NCBI GenBank assembly: GCA_945906935.1
Contig: CAMDSO010000014.1
Span: 1 to 50,853 of the forward strand
Direction of reading: 5' to 3'
Length of the DNA stretch: 50,853 nt
From: Bordetella parapertussis
GTDB taxonomy: Bacteria; Pseudomonadota; Gammaproteobacteria; Burkholderiales; SG8-41
In this document: positions 16,049 through 26,315 of the stretch, piece by piece
How the letters are laid out: each line of letters opens with the position of its first letter
How positions within the stretch are numbered: position 1 is the stretch's first letter
Program-made: the position numbers and the translations under genes
Notes under the pieces: model-generated
What the model was told of the DNA's origin: nothing
Database searches by the model: none
Seen by the model: only the letters and a program-made list of their open reading frames with translations

Positions 16049-17473
16049 ATGCAACCAGCTGTCGAAATCAAGGCCTTGATCGCCGCACTCGCCGCCATCG
16101 TCGGCGCCCAGGGCTTGCTCAGTGAAGCCGCCGACATGGCGCCCTCTCTCACCGACTGGCGCGGCATTTATGTCGGACAGGCCGCCGCCGTCGTGCGCCC
16201 TGCCAACCGCGATGAGTTATCAAAGGTCGTTGCGCTGTGTGCGCAACAGCAGATCATCGTCGTGCCACAAGGCGGCAACACCGGCATGTGCGGTGCCGCG
16301 ACACCGTCCTCCGCGCAGACCACGATCGTGATCTGCCTCTCGCGCATGAATCGCATCGTCGCCGTCGATGCGCTGAACAACACGATGACCGTCGAGGCCG
16401 GCGTGCTCCTCTCTAACATTCAGCAGGCAGCCGCCGACGCCGAACGCCTGTTTCCGCTCTCGTTGGGCGCCGAGGGCAGCTGCCAGATCGGCGGCAACCT
16501 CTCGACTAATGCCGGCGGCGTCAACGTGCTGCGTTACGGCAATACCCGCGAACTCGTGCTCGGCCTGGAAGTCGTGTTGCCCGACGGCCGCGTCTGGAAC
16601 GGCCTGCGCGCGCTGCGCAAGGACAACACCGGCTACGACCTGAAAAATCTATTTATCGGTGCCGAAGGCACGCTGGGTATCATCAGCGCCGCCGTGCTCA
16701 AACTGTTTCCGCGTCCGCGCTCGCAGGCGGTGGCTTTTGCAGTGGTCACCGACCCGGATGCCGCAGTGGCCTTGCTGGCGCTGCTGCGCGCGCACTGCGG
16801 TGACTGCGTGACAGCCTTTGAATTAATTTCGCGCCCCTGCCTTGATCTGGTCTTGAAACACGTTCCGGGAACGCGTGATCCGCTGGGTGCGCCGCATCCC
16901 TGGTATGTGCTGACCCAGCTCGGTGATTCGGGTGACGATGCAGCGCTGCAAGCGCGCGTTGAAACTGCCCTCGGCGAGGCCGCCGAACAAGGCCTCGTGC
17001 AGGACGCCACCATCGCCTCGACGCAGGCGCAGGCGGCGGCACTCTGGAAATTGCGCGAATCGATACCGGATGCAGCGCGTGTCGCCGGCCTCGTCTATCG
17101 CCATGACATTTCAGTCGCGGTCAGCAAGATACCCGCCTTCATCCGCACCGCTGGTGCGGCGCTGGAGTCACACTTTCCGGGCACACGCGTCATTTGCTTT
17201 GGCCATCTGGGCGACGGCAATCTGCATTACAACGCCTTCGTCCCCGGACGCGACCATACCGACGCCGCTGCGCGCGAGGCCACCGACGTCAATCGCGTCG
17301 TGCATGATGTCGTCACCAGCATGGACGGCAGCATCAGTGCCGAACACGGCATCGGGCTCTCCAAGCGCGAAGAGCTGGCTCGCTGCAAGGCGCCTTTGGA
17401 ACTCGAACTGATGCGCACCATCAAAGCTGCGCTCGACCCCGCCGGTCTCATGAACCCCGGCAAAATTTTTTAA
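16049..17473 (+). CDS. FAD-binding oxidoreductase, D-2-hydroxyglutarate/D-lactate dehydrogenase type
   Basis: A 474-residue flavoprotein of the vanillyl-alcohol-oxidase (PCMH) fold. The FAD domain shows VVPQGGNTGMCGAATP (about 71–86) and LGAEGSCQIGGNLSTNAGG, in which the loop holds the pyrophosphate of FAD. The C-terminal oxidase domain contains CFGHLGDGNLHYN (about 388–400) and ends in SAEHGIGLSKREEL…LDPAGLMNPGKIF, typical of GlcD/D2HGDH-type dehydrogenases that oxidise D-2-hydroxyacids. AGAGGA precedes the ATG. It diverges from the tctBA series and could act on a hydroxyacid of the same route, which is inference only. No membrane segment or signal is seen. Confidence 0.85.
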   Translation: MQPAVEIKALIAALAAIVGAQGLLSEAADMAPSLTDWRGIYVGQAAAVVRPANRDELSKVVALCAQQQIIVVPQGGNTGMCGAATPSSAQTTIVICLSRMNRIVAVDALNNTMTVEAGVLLSNIQQAAADAERLFPLSLGAEGSCQIGGNLSTNAGGVNVLRYGNTRELVLGLEVVLPDGRVWNGLRALRKDNTGYDLKNLFIGAEGTLGIISAAVLKLFPRPRSQAVAFAVVTDPDAAVALLALLRAHCGDCVTAFELISRPCLDLVLKHVPGTRDPLGAPHPWYVLTQLGDSGDDAALQARVETALGEAAEQGLVQDATIASTQAQAAALWKLRESIPDAARVAGLVYRHDISVAVSKIPAFIRTAGAALESHFPGTRVICFGHLGDGNLHYNAFVPGRDHTDAAAREATDVNRVVHDVVTSMDGSISAEHGIGLSKREELARCKAPLELELMRTIKAALDPAGLMNPGKIF

Positions 17474-17521
17474 TCCGGCTGTACGACGGCCCCGCCTTAT
17501 CATTTTATTGAGGACGAATCG

Positions 17522-17917
17522 ATGGACGACAAAATCAAAAAATCAGCAGAAGAATGGCGTCAGTCTCTGACACCCGAGCAATACCGGATTGCGCGTGAAA
17601 AAGGCACCGAGCGTGCGTTTACAGGTAGCTTCTGGGACAACCATGAGGACGGCGTTTACCGCTGCATCTGTTGCGATGCCGAATTGTTCAATTCGGCGCA
17701 TAAATACGATTCCGGCAGCGGCTGGCCGAGTTTTTATCAACCTGCCGCCAAGGACAGCCTCGCCACCGACGAGGATGTCAGTCATTTCATGCACCGCACT
17801 GAGGTAGTGTGCAAACGCTGCGACGCCCACCTCGGTCATCTGTTCGACGATGGCCCGCAGCCGAGCGGGCTGCGTTACTGCATTAATTCCGCCTCGCTGA
17901 AATTCGAGAAACAATAA
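17522..17917 (+). CDS. msrB: Peptide-methionine (R)-S-oxide reductase MsrB
   Basis: A 131-residue protein repairing methionine-R-sulfoxide in proteins. The zinc site is formed by CICC (about 48–51) and CKRC (about 97–100), and the catalytic Cys is in RYCINSASL near residue 120. KYDSGSGWPSFYQP and HMRxEVxCxxC-like HRTEVVCKRCDAHLGHLF are family signatures. GAGGAC precedes the ATG. It heads the plus-strand block msrB–yciB–bolA–ppiC, an order familiar from betaproteobacteria. Confidence 0.95.
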   Translation: MDDKIKKSAEEWRQSLTPEQYRIAREKGTERAFTGSFWDNHEDGVYRCICCDAELFNSAHKYDSGSGWPSFYQPAAKDSLATDEDVSHFMHRTEVVCKRCDAHLGHLFDDGPQPSGLRYCINSASLKFEKQ

Positions 17918-17969
17918 CCTTCCACACGCGCATGGACATCCGTCCGGCGCTCAAGGACAATCTGCACCG

Positions 17970-18509
17970 ATGAAAGCCCTCTTTGACCTGTTTCCCCTGC
18001 TGATTTTTTTCGGCTCTTACGCGATGGTGGATATTTTTTTCGCCACCGGTGCAATGATGGCCGCCACCACGCTGCAAGTGGCGTGGGCGTGGTTCAAACA
18101 TCGCAAAGTCGAGAAGATGCTGCTGATCAGCTTTATCGCCATCATCGTCTTCGGCAGCATGACGCTGTTGCTGCAGGACAAGCGTTTCATCATGATCAAG
18201 CCGACCATCGTCTATTGGATCATGTCGGCCGGCCTGCTCGTCTCGCATCTCTGGTTCAAGAAGAACCCGATCCGCCTGATGATGGAAAAGCATTTCGACG
18301 CGCCCGCCGCCGTCTGGAACCAATGGCTCTACGCCTGGGTCGCATTTTTCGGCGCCATGGGTGTGCTCAACTTGTTTGTTGCCTACAGCTTTAGCGAAGA
18401 CATCTGGGTGAAATTCAAAGTCTTCGGCACACTGGCAATGTCACTGGTGCTGGCCTTTCTGCAGGGCTGGCGCCTGATGCGTTATGCCAGAGCCGAAAGC
18501 CAAGAGTAA
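17970..18509 (+). CDS. yciB: Inner-membrane septation protein A (YciB/IspZ family)
   Basis: A 179-residue membrane protein with five hydrophobic segments. It begins MKALFDLFPLLIFFGSYAM and contains KPTIVYWIMSAGLLVSHLW and WNQWLYAWVAFFGAMGVLNLFVAY, the signature stretches of the family. YciB proteins sit in the inner membrane and are linked to cell division and envelope integrity in enterobacteria. Located 52 bp after msrB and 15 bp before bolA, so co-transcription is likely. Confidence 0.93.
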   Translation: MKALFDLFPLLIFFGSYAMVDIFFATGAMMAATTLQVAWAWFKHRKVEKMLLISFIAIIVFGSMTLLLQDKRFIMIKPTIVYWIMSAGLLVSHLWFKKNPIRLMMEKHFDAPAAVWNQWLYAWVAFFGAMGVLNLFVAYSFSEDIWVKFKVFGTLAMSLVLAFLQGWRLMRYARAESQE

Positions 18510-18524
18510 CGCCCTGAGGTCAAT

Positions 18525-18821
18525 GTGAATATCACGCCAACAGCAGCGGCAGCCGCTGGCAGCCTGCTGCAACGGATCGAGCAACGCCTCGCCGTACTGG
18601 AACCCGAGAACGTGGTGCTCACGGACGACTCGGCCAAACATGCCGGCCATGCAGGTGCCCAGGGTGGCGGCGGCCATGTTGACCTTGTTATCGTCTCTTC
18701 ACAATTCAATGGTAAAACACTGCAAGCCCGCCACCGCATGGTCTATGCCGCGCTCGGCGAACTCATGCGCGGCGAGATACACGCCCTTGGTATCAAGGCG
18801 TATACTGCCGACGAAATTTAA
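18525..18821 (+). CDS. bolA: BolA family protein
   Basis: A 98-residue BolA/IbaG-type protein. It starts at a GTG (18525); the overlapping ATG two bases upstream runs straight into TGA. Conserved features are DDSAKHAGHAGA, HVDLVIVSSQFNGKTLQARHRMVYAALGELM and the C-terminal IHALGIKAYT, which carries the helix-turn-helix-like KH-type fold. BolA proteins bind monothiol glutaredoxins and Fe-S clusters and influence cell shape and stress responses. Internal Gly-rich run (AQGGGGH) is typical of this branch. Confidence 0.92.
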   Translation: MNITPTAAAAAGSLLQRIEQRLAVLEPENVVLTDDSAKHAGHAGAQGGGGHVDLVIVSSQFNGKTLQARHRMVYAALGELMRGEIHALGIKAYTADEI

Positions 18822-18840
18822 ACCGCGCCAAGGAAACTCA

Positions 18841-19632
18841 ATGAATACCCGCCCCCTCATCCGCCTGTTTTCAGTGGCGGTACTGCCACTGGTTCTGAGT
18901 TGCGGCGCTGGTGCTGCCGATCCGGTTGCCAAGGTCAACGGTAGCGCGATCCCGCAAAGCCGCCTTGATGCCATGCTCAAAGGCGCCACCGCACAGGGAC
19001 AGCCCGAATCGCCCGAACTGCGCAACCGCGTGCGCGACGAATTGATCACGCGTGAAATCCTGATGCAGGAAGCGGCCAAAAAAGGCACCGAAAAAACAGC
19101 GGATGTCGTCAATCAGCTCGAATTCCAGCGCCAAAGCCTGATCATTCAGGCCTTCCTCAACGATTACGTGCGCAGCAACCCGGTCAGCGATGAGGCTTTG
19201 CGCAAGGAGTACGACAGCGCCAAGGCGGCGGCCGGCGCCAAGGAATACAAGGCACACCACATTCTGGTCAAAGAAGAAGCCGAGGCCAAGCAGATTACTG
19301 CCCAGCTGAAAAAAGGCGGTAATTTTGAAAAGATTGCCGCTGAGAAATCGGAAGATACCGGTTCGAAAAGCCGTGGTGGCGACCTCGACTGGGCCTCGCC
19401 GGCACGTTACGTCAAGCCGTTCAGCGATGCGCTGGTCAAGCTGAAAAAGGGCCAGATCACCGATACGCCGGTACAGTCACCGTTCGGCTGGCACATCATC
19501 CGCCTCGACGACGAACGTGCCACCAAGTTGCCACCGTTTGAGGACGTCAAGAACAACATTCAGCAGCAATTGCAGCAGCAAGTGGTGCAGAAACTGATCG
19601 TCGATCTGCGCAGCAAAGCCAAGATCGAATAA
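18841..19632 (+). CDS. Periplasmic peptidyl-prolyl cis-trans isomerase, parvulin type (PpiC/SurA-like)
   Basis: Parvulin-type foldase of 263 residues. The ATG at 18841 has AAGGAAA upstream and opens a signal peptide (about 1–26). The SurA_N-like chaperone helices (VAKVNGSAIPQSRLDAM, LRNRVRDELITREILMQEA) are followed by a rotamase domain (about 131–230) with AHHILVKEEAEAKQI, DLDWASPARYVKPFSDAL and SPFGWHIIRLDD. It should assist folding of exported proteins. Signal cleavage after GAGAA is likely; the Cys21 context (VLSC) is a poor lipobox, so lipidation is doubtful. Ends at a bidirectional terminator facing purL. Confidence 0.92.
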   Translation: MNTRPLIRLFSVAVLPLVLSCGAGAADPVAKVNGSAIPQSRLDAMLKGATAQGQPESPELRNRVRDELITREILMQEAAKKGTEKTADVVNQLEFQRQSLIIQAFLNDYVRSNPVSDEALRKEYDSAKAAAGAKEYKAHHILVKEEAEAKQITAQLKKGGNFEKIAAEKSEDTGSKSRGGDLDWASPARYVKPFSDALVKLKKGQITDTPVQSPFGWHIIRLDDERATKLPPFEDVKNNIQQQLQQQVVQKLIVDLRSKAKIE

Positions 19633-19650
19633 GAAACCATCGCTCCAATT

Positions 19651-19680
19651 AAAAACGGCGCACCGCGGTGCGCCGTTTTT
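19651..19680. terminator. Bidirectional intrinsic terminator between ppiC and purL
   Basis: A perfect palindrome: five A, stem CGGCGCACC, loop GC, stem GGTGCGCCG, five T. It serves both the plus-strand ppiC gene and the minus-strand purL gene, which converge here. Confidence 0.92.
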
Positions 19681-19704
19681 ATTGGCGGATGGCTTGATGT
19701 GGTT

Positions 19705-22700
19705 TTAGCCCACCCGCCGCCGCGCATTGCGGAACGTGCGCAACCATGGGCCGTCCTCACCCCAGCCCTGCGGATACCAGGAATTCTGCACACTGCGGAA
19801 AATACGTTCGGGATGCGGCATCAAAATCGTAAAGCGCCCATCGTTCGTGGTGAGTCCGGTCACGCCACCTGCCGAGCCATTGGGATTGAGCGGATAGCTT
19901 TCCGTTGGCGCCCCGCGGTGATCAACAAAACGCAGCGCCACCAACGCTTCAGCGCGCTGCGCCGGGCTCGCAAACTCTGCATAGCCTTCGCCATGCGCCA
20001 CCACCACCGGCAAGCGGCTGCCGGCCATGCCATCCAAGAACAGCGACGGTGAAGGCAACACCTCGACCATCACAAAACGCGCCTCGAACTGTTCGGAACG
20101 GTTGCGCACGAAATGCGGCCACGCCGCGCTACCCGGGATGATTTCATGCAGATTGCTCATCATCTGGCAGCCGTTGCACACACCCAACGCAAAAGAATCA
20201 GCGCGCTCAAAGAAGGCGGCAAACTCATCGCGCGCGCGCGGATTAAAGAGGATGGATTTCGCCCAGCCCTCGCCGGCTCCCAACACATCGCCATAAGAAA
20301 ACCCGCCGCAGGCGGCCATCCCCGCGAAGTCTTTCAGGCTCCTGCGCCCGGCAATCACATCACTCATGTGCACGTCCACCGCCTCAAACCCGGCGCGTTC
20401 AAACGCAGCGGCCATTTCAATCTGGCCGTTGATACCCTGCTCACGCAGTATCGCCACACGCGGACGCGCCGCCTGCACAAACGGCGCGGCGATATTCTCA
20501 GCGGGATCAAACGTCAGATGCGGCGCCATGCCGGGATCGGCGGCGTCGAGAATACGGTCGTATTCCTGTTGCGCGCACTGCGGGTTGTCACGCAAGGTCT
20601 GCAGGTGGAAGGTGGTCGCCGACCATAGACGATGCAGCGCTGTGCGCGGTTCTTTATAAACCTCATGGCCGGCTGTATGTATGCACAATCCCGCACCAGC
20701 GTCGACTTCACCATCGACTGCCCCGATGAGTTGCGCCACATTGCCCAACCCACACTGCGCCAACGTATTCATCACGGCAGCACGATCGGCGCGACGTATC
20801 TGGATCACCGCACCGAGTTCTTCGTTGAACAAAAATCCTGTCAGTCCGTTGGCCCCCAGCGCATGCTCCAGCGCCAGCGTTACCCCGCAACGACCGGCAA
20901 ACATCATTTCACAGACGGTGGCGAACAAACCACCATCCGAGCGGTCGTGGTAAGCCAGCAGCAAGCCGCCGGCATTGAGCTGCTGAATTGCCGAAAAATA
21001 CCCGCGCAGCAAACACGCATCATCGACGTCCGGCGTCTGCTCACCGGTTTGCGCATAAGCCTGCGCCAGCACCGAACCGCCCAAACGATTGCGCCCGCCA
21101 CCGAGGTCGAGCAGGATCAAATCCGTGTCGCCGCAAGCGGTGCGCAGCTGCGGCGTCAGCGTCTGCCGCGCATCGACCACCGGCGCAAACGCCGAAACGA
21201 TCAAGGATAGCGGCGCGGTGACTTCCTTCGCCCGTGCGCCATCCTGCCAGCGCGTTTTCATCGACATCGAATCCTTGCCGACCGGAATACTGATGCCGAG
21301 CTGCGGACATAACTCGATGCCGACGGCGCGCACAGTGTCGTAGAGCGCGGCGTCTTCCCCGGGGTGCCCCGCGGCTGCCATCCAGTTGGCCGAGAGTTTG
21401 ATGTCACCGATGGCCGCGATACGCGCCGCGGCGATATTGGTAATCGCCTCGCCAACCGCCATACGTCCCGAGGCGGCGGCATTGATCAATGCCAGCGGCG
21501 TGCGTTCGCCCATCGCCATCGCTTCGCCGCGGGTTTCGTGAAAGCCCATCAGCGTCACGGCAACGTCGGCCACCGGCACCTGCCACGGACCAACCATCTG
21601 GTCGCGCGCGGTCATGCCGCCAACACTGCGATCACCAATCGAAATCAAAAAGGTTTTGTCAGCCACCGACGGCATGCTCAGCACGCGTGCTGCAGCCTCA
21701 CGCAGATCGATTCGCGATACATCAAACGCCACCGGCACGGGCTCACGATGCGTGACGTTGCGCAGCATTTTCGGCGGCTTACCGAGCAACACCGAGAGCT
21801 CCATGTCGACCGGTGCGTTATCGAACACCGCATCACGCACCGTCAGACGATCATCAGCGGTGGCAGTTCCCACCACCGCAAACGGACAACGCTCACGTTC
21901 GCATATGTCACGGAACAGCGCCAGACTGTCGGCGGCAATCGCCAACACATAACGTTCCTGCGATTCATTGCACCAAATTTGCAGCGGCGACATGCCACGC
22001 TCTTCACTCGGCACCGCGCGCAAATCAAACAGCCCGCCGCAGCCGGCACCGTGCACCAGCTCGGGCAAAGCGTTGGACAACCCGCCGGCACCGACGTCGT
22101 GTATCGACAATATTGGATTGGACTCGCCCAGCGCACAACAGCGGTCGATGACCTCCTGCGCACGGCGCTGAATTTCGGCGTTACCCCTTTGCACCGAATC
22201 AAAATCGAGTGCGGCGATATTCGCCCCCGTCTGCATACTCGAAGCGGCACCACCACCGAGGCCAATCCGCATACCGGGGCCGCCAAGCTGAATCAACAAC
22301 CCACCGACCGGAATTTTCTCCTTATACGAATGACGTGCGGCAATATTGCCCAGACCACCGGCGATCATGATGGGCTTGTGATAGCCGCGCATCTCGCCGC
22401 CGACTTCCTGTTCGAAAGTACGGAAGTAGCCGCACAAATTCGGCCGGCCGAATTCATTGTTGAACGCCGCGCCGCCGATCGGACCGTCGAGCATGATCTG
22501 CAAGGCCGAGGCGATATGTCCCGGCCGGCCGTAGGAACTAGCTTCCCACGGCTGACGAAAACCGGGGATCTCAAGGTTAGAGACCGTGAATCCGCTCAAG
22601 CCCGCCTTCGGTCGTGAGCCGCGACCGGTGGCACCTTCATCGCGTATTTCACCGCCAGCGCCAGTGGCCGCACCCGGATACGGTGAAATGGCTGTCGGGT

Positions 22701-23604
22701 GATTGTGCGTTTCGACCTTCATCAGAATATGCGTATCGTCTTCCGCATAGCCATAGGCACCGCCCTCGCGCGGATAAAACCGCTGCACGCGCGCACCCTC
22801 GATGATCGACGAATTGTCCGAATACGCCACCACCGTGCCGTGCGGATTTTTCGCGTGCGTGTTGCGGATCATGGCGAACAGCGATTGCGTCTGCGTCACG
22901 CCGTCGATCACCCAGTCGGCGTTGAAAATTTTGTGCCGGCAATGCTCGGAATTCGCCTGCGCGAACATCATCAGCTCGACGTCGCTCGGATTACGTCCAA
23001 GGCGCGAGAAATTGCTGCACAGATATTCGATTTCATCGTCCGACAGCGCCAGACCCAGCTCGCGATTGGCGCGTTGCAAGGCATCGCTCCCGCCCAGCAA
23101 GACATCCACGGTGGCCAACGGCTGCGGCTCGACCTGCGCAAACAAAGCGTCGGCAGCGGAGATCTCGCGCAGCACCGTCTCCGTCATGCGGTCATGAATC
23201 AGCGGCAAGACCTGTTCGAGCGCGCTCGCCGTCAACGCGCCGCCACCGTTCTTTTCAATGCGCCAGACGCTGCCACGCTCGATGCGTTCGATCATGTCCA
23301 GCCCGCACTGACGGGCGATGTCGGTAGCTTTGGAGGCCCATGGCGAGATGGTGCCCAAACGCGGCACCACCAGCACCGTTTCGCCACTGGATGCGGCTTC
23401 GTCAACCGCCGGGCCGTAAGTCAATATGCGTTCGAGTGTATCGCGCTCGGCAGCGCTGAGCGCACGCGTGACACTGACAAAGTGGTGATATTCGGCGGCA
23501 ATCGAGGCCGGACGTAAACCGGCGGCAGCCAGCGCAGCGATCAGCTTGGCGATGCGGAAGCCCGAAAGGGCATTGCGCCCGCGAAAACCCAGTATCTGCG
23601 ACAT
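19705..23604 (-). CDS. purL: Phosphoribosylformylglycinamidine synthase (PurL, single-chain)
   Basis: Fourth enzyme of purine synthesis: converts FGAR, glutamine and ATP to FGAM. The protein has 1,299 residues, the size of the large fused PurL of beta/gammaproteobacteria. The start is the ATG at 23604 ([17 protein letters not shown]); longer in-frame starts are not family-like. Order: N-terminal PurS-like domain; two AIR-synthase-like halves with ATP/metal sites ([85 protein letters not shown]); and a C-terminal class I glutamine amidotransferase with the nucleophile in GVCNGCQMM and His/Glu in PHPERIF. Divergent from nnr with 91 bp between starts. Confidence 0.98.
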   Translation of the reverse strand: MSQILGFRGRNALSGFRIAKLIAALAAAGLRPASIAAEYHHFVSVTRALSAAERDTLERILTYGPAVDEAASSGETVLVVPRLGTISPWASKATDIARQCGLDMIERIERGSVWRIEKNGGGALTASALEQVLPLIHDRMTETVLREISAADALFAQVEPQPLATVDVLLGGSDALQRANRELGLALSDDEIEYLCSNFSRLGRNPSDVELMMFAQANSEHCRHKIFNADWVIDGVTQTQSLFAMIRNTHAKNPHGTVVAYSDNSSIIEGARVQRFYPREGGAYGYAEDDTHILMKVETHNHPTAISPYPGAATGAGGEIRDEGATGRGSRPKAGLSGFTVSNLEIPGFRQPWEASSYGRPGHIASALQIMLDGPIGGAAFNNEFGRPNLCGYFRTFEQEVGGEMRGYHKPIMIAGGLGNIAARHSYKEKIPVGGLLIQLGGPGMRIGLGGGAASSMQTGANIAALDFDSVQRGNAEIQRRAQEVIDRCCALGESNPILSIHDVGAGGLSNALPELVHGAGCGGLFDLRAVPSEERGMSPLQIWCNESQERYVLAIAADSLALFRDICERERCPFAVVGTATADDRLTVRDAVFDNAPVDMELSVLLGKPPKMLRNVTHREPVPVAFDVSRIDLREAAARVLSMPSVADKTFLISIGDRSVGGMTARDQMVGPWQVPVADVAVTLMGFHETRGEAMAMGERTPLALINAAASGRMAVGEAITNIAAARIAAIGDIKLSANWMAAAGHPGEDAALYDTVRAVGIELCPQLGISIPVGKDSMSMKTRWQDGARAKEVTAPLSLIVSAFAPVVDARQTLTPQLRTACGDTDLILLDLGGGRNRLGGSVLAQAYAQTGEQTPDVDDACLLRGYFSAIQQLNAGGLLLAYHDRSDGGLFATVCEMMFAGRCGVTLALEHALGANGLTGFLFNEELGAVIQIRRADRAAVMNTLAQCGLGNVAQLIGAVDGEVDAGAGLCIHTAGHEVYKEPRTALHRLWSATTFHLQTLRDNPQCAQQEYDRILDAADPGMAPHLTFDPAENIAAPFVQAARPRVAILREQGINGQIEMAAAFERAGFEAVDVHMSDVIAGRRSLKDFAGMAACGGFSYGDVLGAGEGWAKSILFNPRARDEFAAFFERADSFALGVCNGCQMMSNLHEIIPGSAAWPHFVRNRSEQFEARFVMVEVLPSPSLFLDGMAGSRLPVVVAHGEGYAEFASPAQRAEALVALRFVDHRGAPTESYPLNPNGSAGGVTGLTTNDGRFTILMPHPERIFRSVQNSWYPQGWGEDGPWLRTFRNARRRVG

Positions 23605-23695
23605 GAAGGCAACGCAATATCCGTAAAGCCAAATTTTAACTGAAACCCACCCTGCCCGCAGCGTAGCGGCAGCCGGCGAGGGGTAAACTAAGGTC

Positions 23696-25177
23696 ATGTA
23701 TACCTGCGCCGAAAACAGCCCGGTCTATCTCACCGCGGAAATCCGTGAACTCGAACGCATGGCCGCCGCCACTTTGGCGCCGCCGGGTTTGATGGAGCGT
23801 GCGGGCCTCGCCGCCGCTGAAGTCACGCGCACGCTAATACCGTGCGGCCGCATTCTGATTCTCGCTGGTCCCGGCAATAATGGCGGCGATGCCTTTGTTG
23901 TCGCGCGCCACCTCAGGCAATGGCATTACACAATCGATCTGGTGTTTGCCAGCGAGCAGGAAAAATTACCCGCCGATGCCAAGGCCGCCTGCCAGCGCTG
24001 GATCGACAGTGGCGGCAGCCTGCTGGACGACATTCCCGAGGACGTTGCCTGGGATCTGATCATCGACGGCCTCTTCGGCATCGGCCTGCAACGCGATATC
24101 AGCGGTCGTTTCGCCGATCTGGTGCTCGCTGTGAATGCGCTGAACGCCCCGGTGCTCGCCCTCGACATGCCGAGCGGTCTTTGTTCCGACAGCGGCCGCG
24201 TCCGCGGCCGCGCCATCAACGCTGAGCACACCGTCACCTTTATCGCCATCAAACCCGGACTGCTCACCGGCGACGGCCCCGATTGCTGCGGCCGCATCCA
24301 CGTCTGTGGCCTCGGCATCGATTGCAGCGCGCTCAAACCTGCGCACGGCGCTCTCATCGGTGACAACATTCTGCGCATCGCACTACCGGCGCGGCGCGCC
24401 AACAGTCACAAGGGCGATTACGGCAGCGTCGGCATCATCGGTGGCGCGACGGGTATGCTCGGTGCGGCGCTGCTCGCCGGCCGCGCCGCCCTGCATCTGG
24501 GCGCCGGTCGCGTCTACGTCGGCCTGCTCGATGCCGCGGCGCCGGGCGTGGATTTATTACAACCCGAGTTGATGCTGCGCGCCTTTGCCGACATCGCCAC
24601 CCTCGGCAACCTTAACTGTCTTGCCGTCGGCCCCGGGCTGGGCACTTCGCCGCAAGCCGCCGAATGCGTACGGATCGCCCTCGCCGGAAAACTGCCACTG
24701 GTGCTCGACGCCGATGCGCTCAATCTGATCGCCGGCGACGCCGCGATGCAGGATCAGTTGCGGTTACACGCCAACGAGAGCGTGCTGACACCGCACCCGG
24801 CCGAAGCGGCACGCCTGCTTGTCACCACCACCGCGGCGATTCAAGCCGATCGTGTGGCGGCGGCAATCGACATTGCGCAAAGTCTTAATAGCTATGTAGT
24901 GATCAAGGGCGCCGGCAGCGTGTGCGCCTCGCCCGACGGCCTGTGGTTCATCAACAACAGCGGCAATCCCGGCATGGCCAGCGCCGGCATGGGCGATGTG
25001 CTCACCGGCATGATCGCCGCCATGATCGCGCAAGGCGCCTCGGCACAAACTGCGTTGTTGGCGGGCGTGCATTTGCATGGGGCGGCGGGGGATGCGCTGG
25101 TCGCCGCCGGTGACGGACCGGTCGGCCTGACCGCAGGCGAACTCAGCTATGCGGCGCGCACGCTGATCAACCGCTGA
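23696..25177 (+). CDS. nnr: Bifunctional NAD(P)H-hydrate epimerase/ADP-dependent dehydratase
   Basis: A 493-residue fusion that repairs hydrated NAD(P)H. The N-terminal YjeF_N domain (about 1–215) carries [16 protein letters not shown] (58–73) and [11 protein letters not shown], used for epimerisation. The C-terminal ribokinase-like domain (about 225–493) has [17 protein letters not shown] and [18 protein letters not shown], the ADP-dependent dehydratase site. Starts at ATG 23696. Its stop TGA (25175–25177) lies in the first unit of a 20-bp tandem array, so the end of the gene may have been shaped by the repeat; the last residues (AARTLINR) still look normal for the family. Confidence 0.95.
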   Translation: MYTCAENSPVYLTAEIRELERMAAATLAPPGLMERAGLAAAEVTRTLIPCGRILILAGPGNNGGDAFVVARHLRQWHYTIDLVFASEQEKLPADAKAACQRWIDSGGSLLDDIPEDVAWDLIIDGLFGIGLQRDISGRFADLVLAVNALNAPVLALDMPSGLCSDSGRVRGRAINAEHTVTFIAIKPGLLTGDGPDCCGRIHVCGLGIDCSALKPAHGALIGDNILRIALPARRANSHKGDYGSVGIIGGATGMLGAALLAGRAALHLGAGRVYVGLLDAAAPGVDLLQPELMLRAFADIATLGNLNCLAVGPGLGTSPQAAECVRIALAGKLPLVLDADALNLIAGDAAMQDQLRLHANESVLTPHPAEAARLLVTTTAAIQADRVAAAIDIAQSLNSYVVIKGAGSVCASPDGLWFINNSGNPGMASAGMGDVLTGMIAAMIAQGASAQTALLAGVHLHGAAGDALVAAGDGPVGLTAGELSYAARTLINR

Positions 25178-25353
25178 ACGCGTGCGTGATCAGTTCAACG
25201 CCAGCGTGATGCGCTGAACGTCTGCGTGATCGGTTGAACGCTAGCGTGATGGCTTGAACGCTCGCGTGATGGCTTGAACGCTCGCGTGACGGCTTAAACG
25301 CTCGCGTGTTCGCCTAAACGCTGGCTTGTTCCTTTAAACGCCTGCGCAGTGTA
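25174..25353. repeat. Nine tandem units of 20 bp between nnr and crcB
   Basis: Nine consecutive units of exactly 20 bp, starting at 25174, 25194 and so on to 25334. A typical unit is TTGAACGCTCGCGTGATGGC. Positions 1–8 (YTgAACGC) and GCGTG in the middle are best kept; units decay toward the right end (TTAAACGCCTGCGCAGTGTA). There are no spacers, so it is not a CRISPR array. The first unit contains the nnr stop codon and the array ends 16 bp before the stop of crcB on the other strand. It fills nearly the whole intergenic space between two converging genes and holds no obvious terminator. Confidence 0.92.
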
Positions 25354-25368
25354 AGTTTCGGCAGCGGA

Positions 25369-25752
25369 TTACGCGCTCATCGAGCGCGCGGTCAGGATAC
25401 CCAGCCAGGTCATCGCCAGTGAACCGAGCATATGGCTGGCCACCAGCACGAAGGACCACAGAAAATCACGGTCGCTCAGCAACTCAACAGCCTCTGCCGA
25501 AAACGATGAAAACGTCGTCAGTCCGCCGAGAAAGCCGACGATCACAAACAAGCGCCACTCCGACGGCAGACCCGCGTGCGTCATGAAATACTCCACGGCA
25601 ATACCGATCAGATAACCACCGATCAGATTCGCCGTAAGAGTACCGAGCAGAATATTGGCAAACAGCGGATTGAGAAAAACACCGAAGATCCAGCGCAGCC
25701 AGGCGCCGAGCGCCGCGCCCAGCCCCACTGCGATAAATCCGCTGAAAGTCAT
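25369..25752 (-). CDS. crcB: Fluoride channel CrcB/Fluc
   Basis: A 127-residue protein with four membrane helices. GAALGAWLRWI (near 14), NLIGGYLIGI and the GFLGGLTTFSSFSAEAVELL stretch, which holds the Phe and Ser/Thr residues lining the fluoride pore, are diagnostic. Fluc works as an antiparallel dimer exporting fluoride. The ATG at 25752 overlaps the upstream cytochrome stop as ATGA, so it is translationally coupled to it; a start 18 bases upstream is possible but inside that gene. There is no room for a fluoride riboswitch directly before it. Confidence 0.94.
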   Translation of the reverse strand: MTFSGFIAVGLGAALGAWLRWIFGVFLNPLFANILLGTLTANLIGGYLIGIAVEYFMTHAGLPSEWRLFVIVGFLGGLTTFSSFSAEAVELLSDRDFLWSFVLVASHMLGSLAMTWLGILTARSMSA

Positions 25753-26315
25753 TTGCACTCGCTGCGACACGGCTGGTTAAACGTATCCGGCCGCCCGTCG
25801 CTGACGAAACCATCGCGGTTCGGCATGCGTACCTTCGGCAACGACACCGCATCCAAGATGGCGTCAGCGCCGAGTATGCCGTTCATGTGCAACAGGTAGG
25901 CCGTCAGGGCATAGGTTTCATTCGCGCTCAAGGACTGCGGTGCGTTGTACGGCATCGCACGATACACATAGTCGTAGATGGTGGTGGCATAGGGCCAGAA
26001 GCTGCCGATGGTCTTTACTGGCGAGGCCGCCTTCAGCGTGCCCTGCCCGCCGACCAGACGATCCGCCGGTTTGCCCTCACCTTTGGCGCCGTGGCAGGCG
26101 GCACATTTTTCTGCATACAGACGGCCACCCTGCGCCACGCTACCGCTGCCGGCAGGCAGACCGGCCCCCGACGGCGACACATCAATGTCCCAGCCCTTGA
26201 CCTCCTGTTCCGTCGCCGGCTTACCGATGTTGAACCTCGTTTGCGCCGATGCCGCGCACGACCACACAGAGAGCGCCAATATCAAGCCGCTGCAATACGC
26301 GTTACGCATGAACAT
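25749..26315 (-). CDS. SoxD-like monohaem cytochrome c
   Basis: Periplasmic cytochrome of 188 residues with a signal peptide ending near SCAASAQ (about 24). The haem site is CAACH (71–75) and the likely distal ligand is Met121 in RAMPYNAPQSLS. Around it, WDIDVSPSGAGLPAGSGSVAQGG, KTIGSFWPYATTIYDYVYRAMP and LTAYLLHMNGI are the sequences of the first haem domain of SoxD, and the C-terminal NQPCRSECK matches the Cys-rich tail of this subfamily. Full SoxD is about twice as long with two haems, so this is a short form. It overlaps the SoxC-like gene by 14 bp and GGAG stands 7 bases before its ATG. It should take electrons from that enzyme. Confidence 0.9.
   Translation of the reverse strand: MFMRNAYCSGLILALSVWSCAASAQTRFNIGKPATEQEVKGWDIDVSPSGAGLPAGSGSVAQGGRLYAEKCAACHGAKGEGKPADRLVGGQGTLKAASPVKTIGSFWPYATTIYDYVYRAMPYNAPQSLSANETYALTAYLLHMNGILGADAILDAVSLPKVRMPNRDGFVSDGRPDTFNQPCRSECK

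Noticed and set aside
21364-22617. 417-residue plus-strand frame
   Set aside because: Antisense to purL, whose motifs are intact throughout.
25174-25353. CRISPR array
   Set aside because: Units follow each other without spacers, the period is 20 bp, and no cas gene is near.
25353-25780. Fluoride riboswitch before crcB
   Set aside because: crcB starts inside the upstream cytochrome gene, leaving no leader, and no matching fold was seen.
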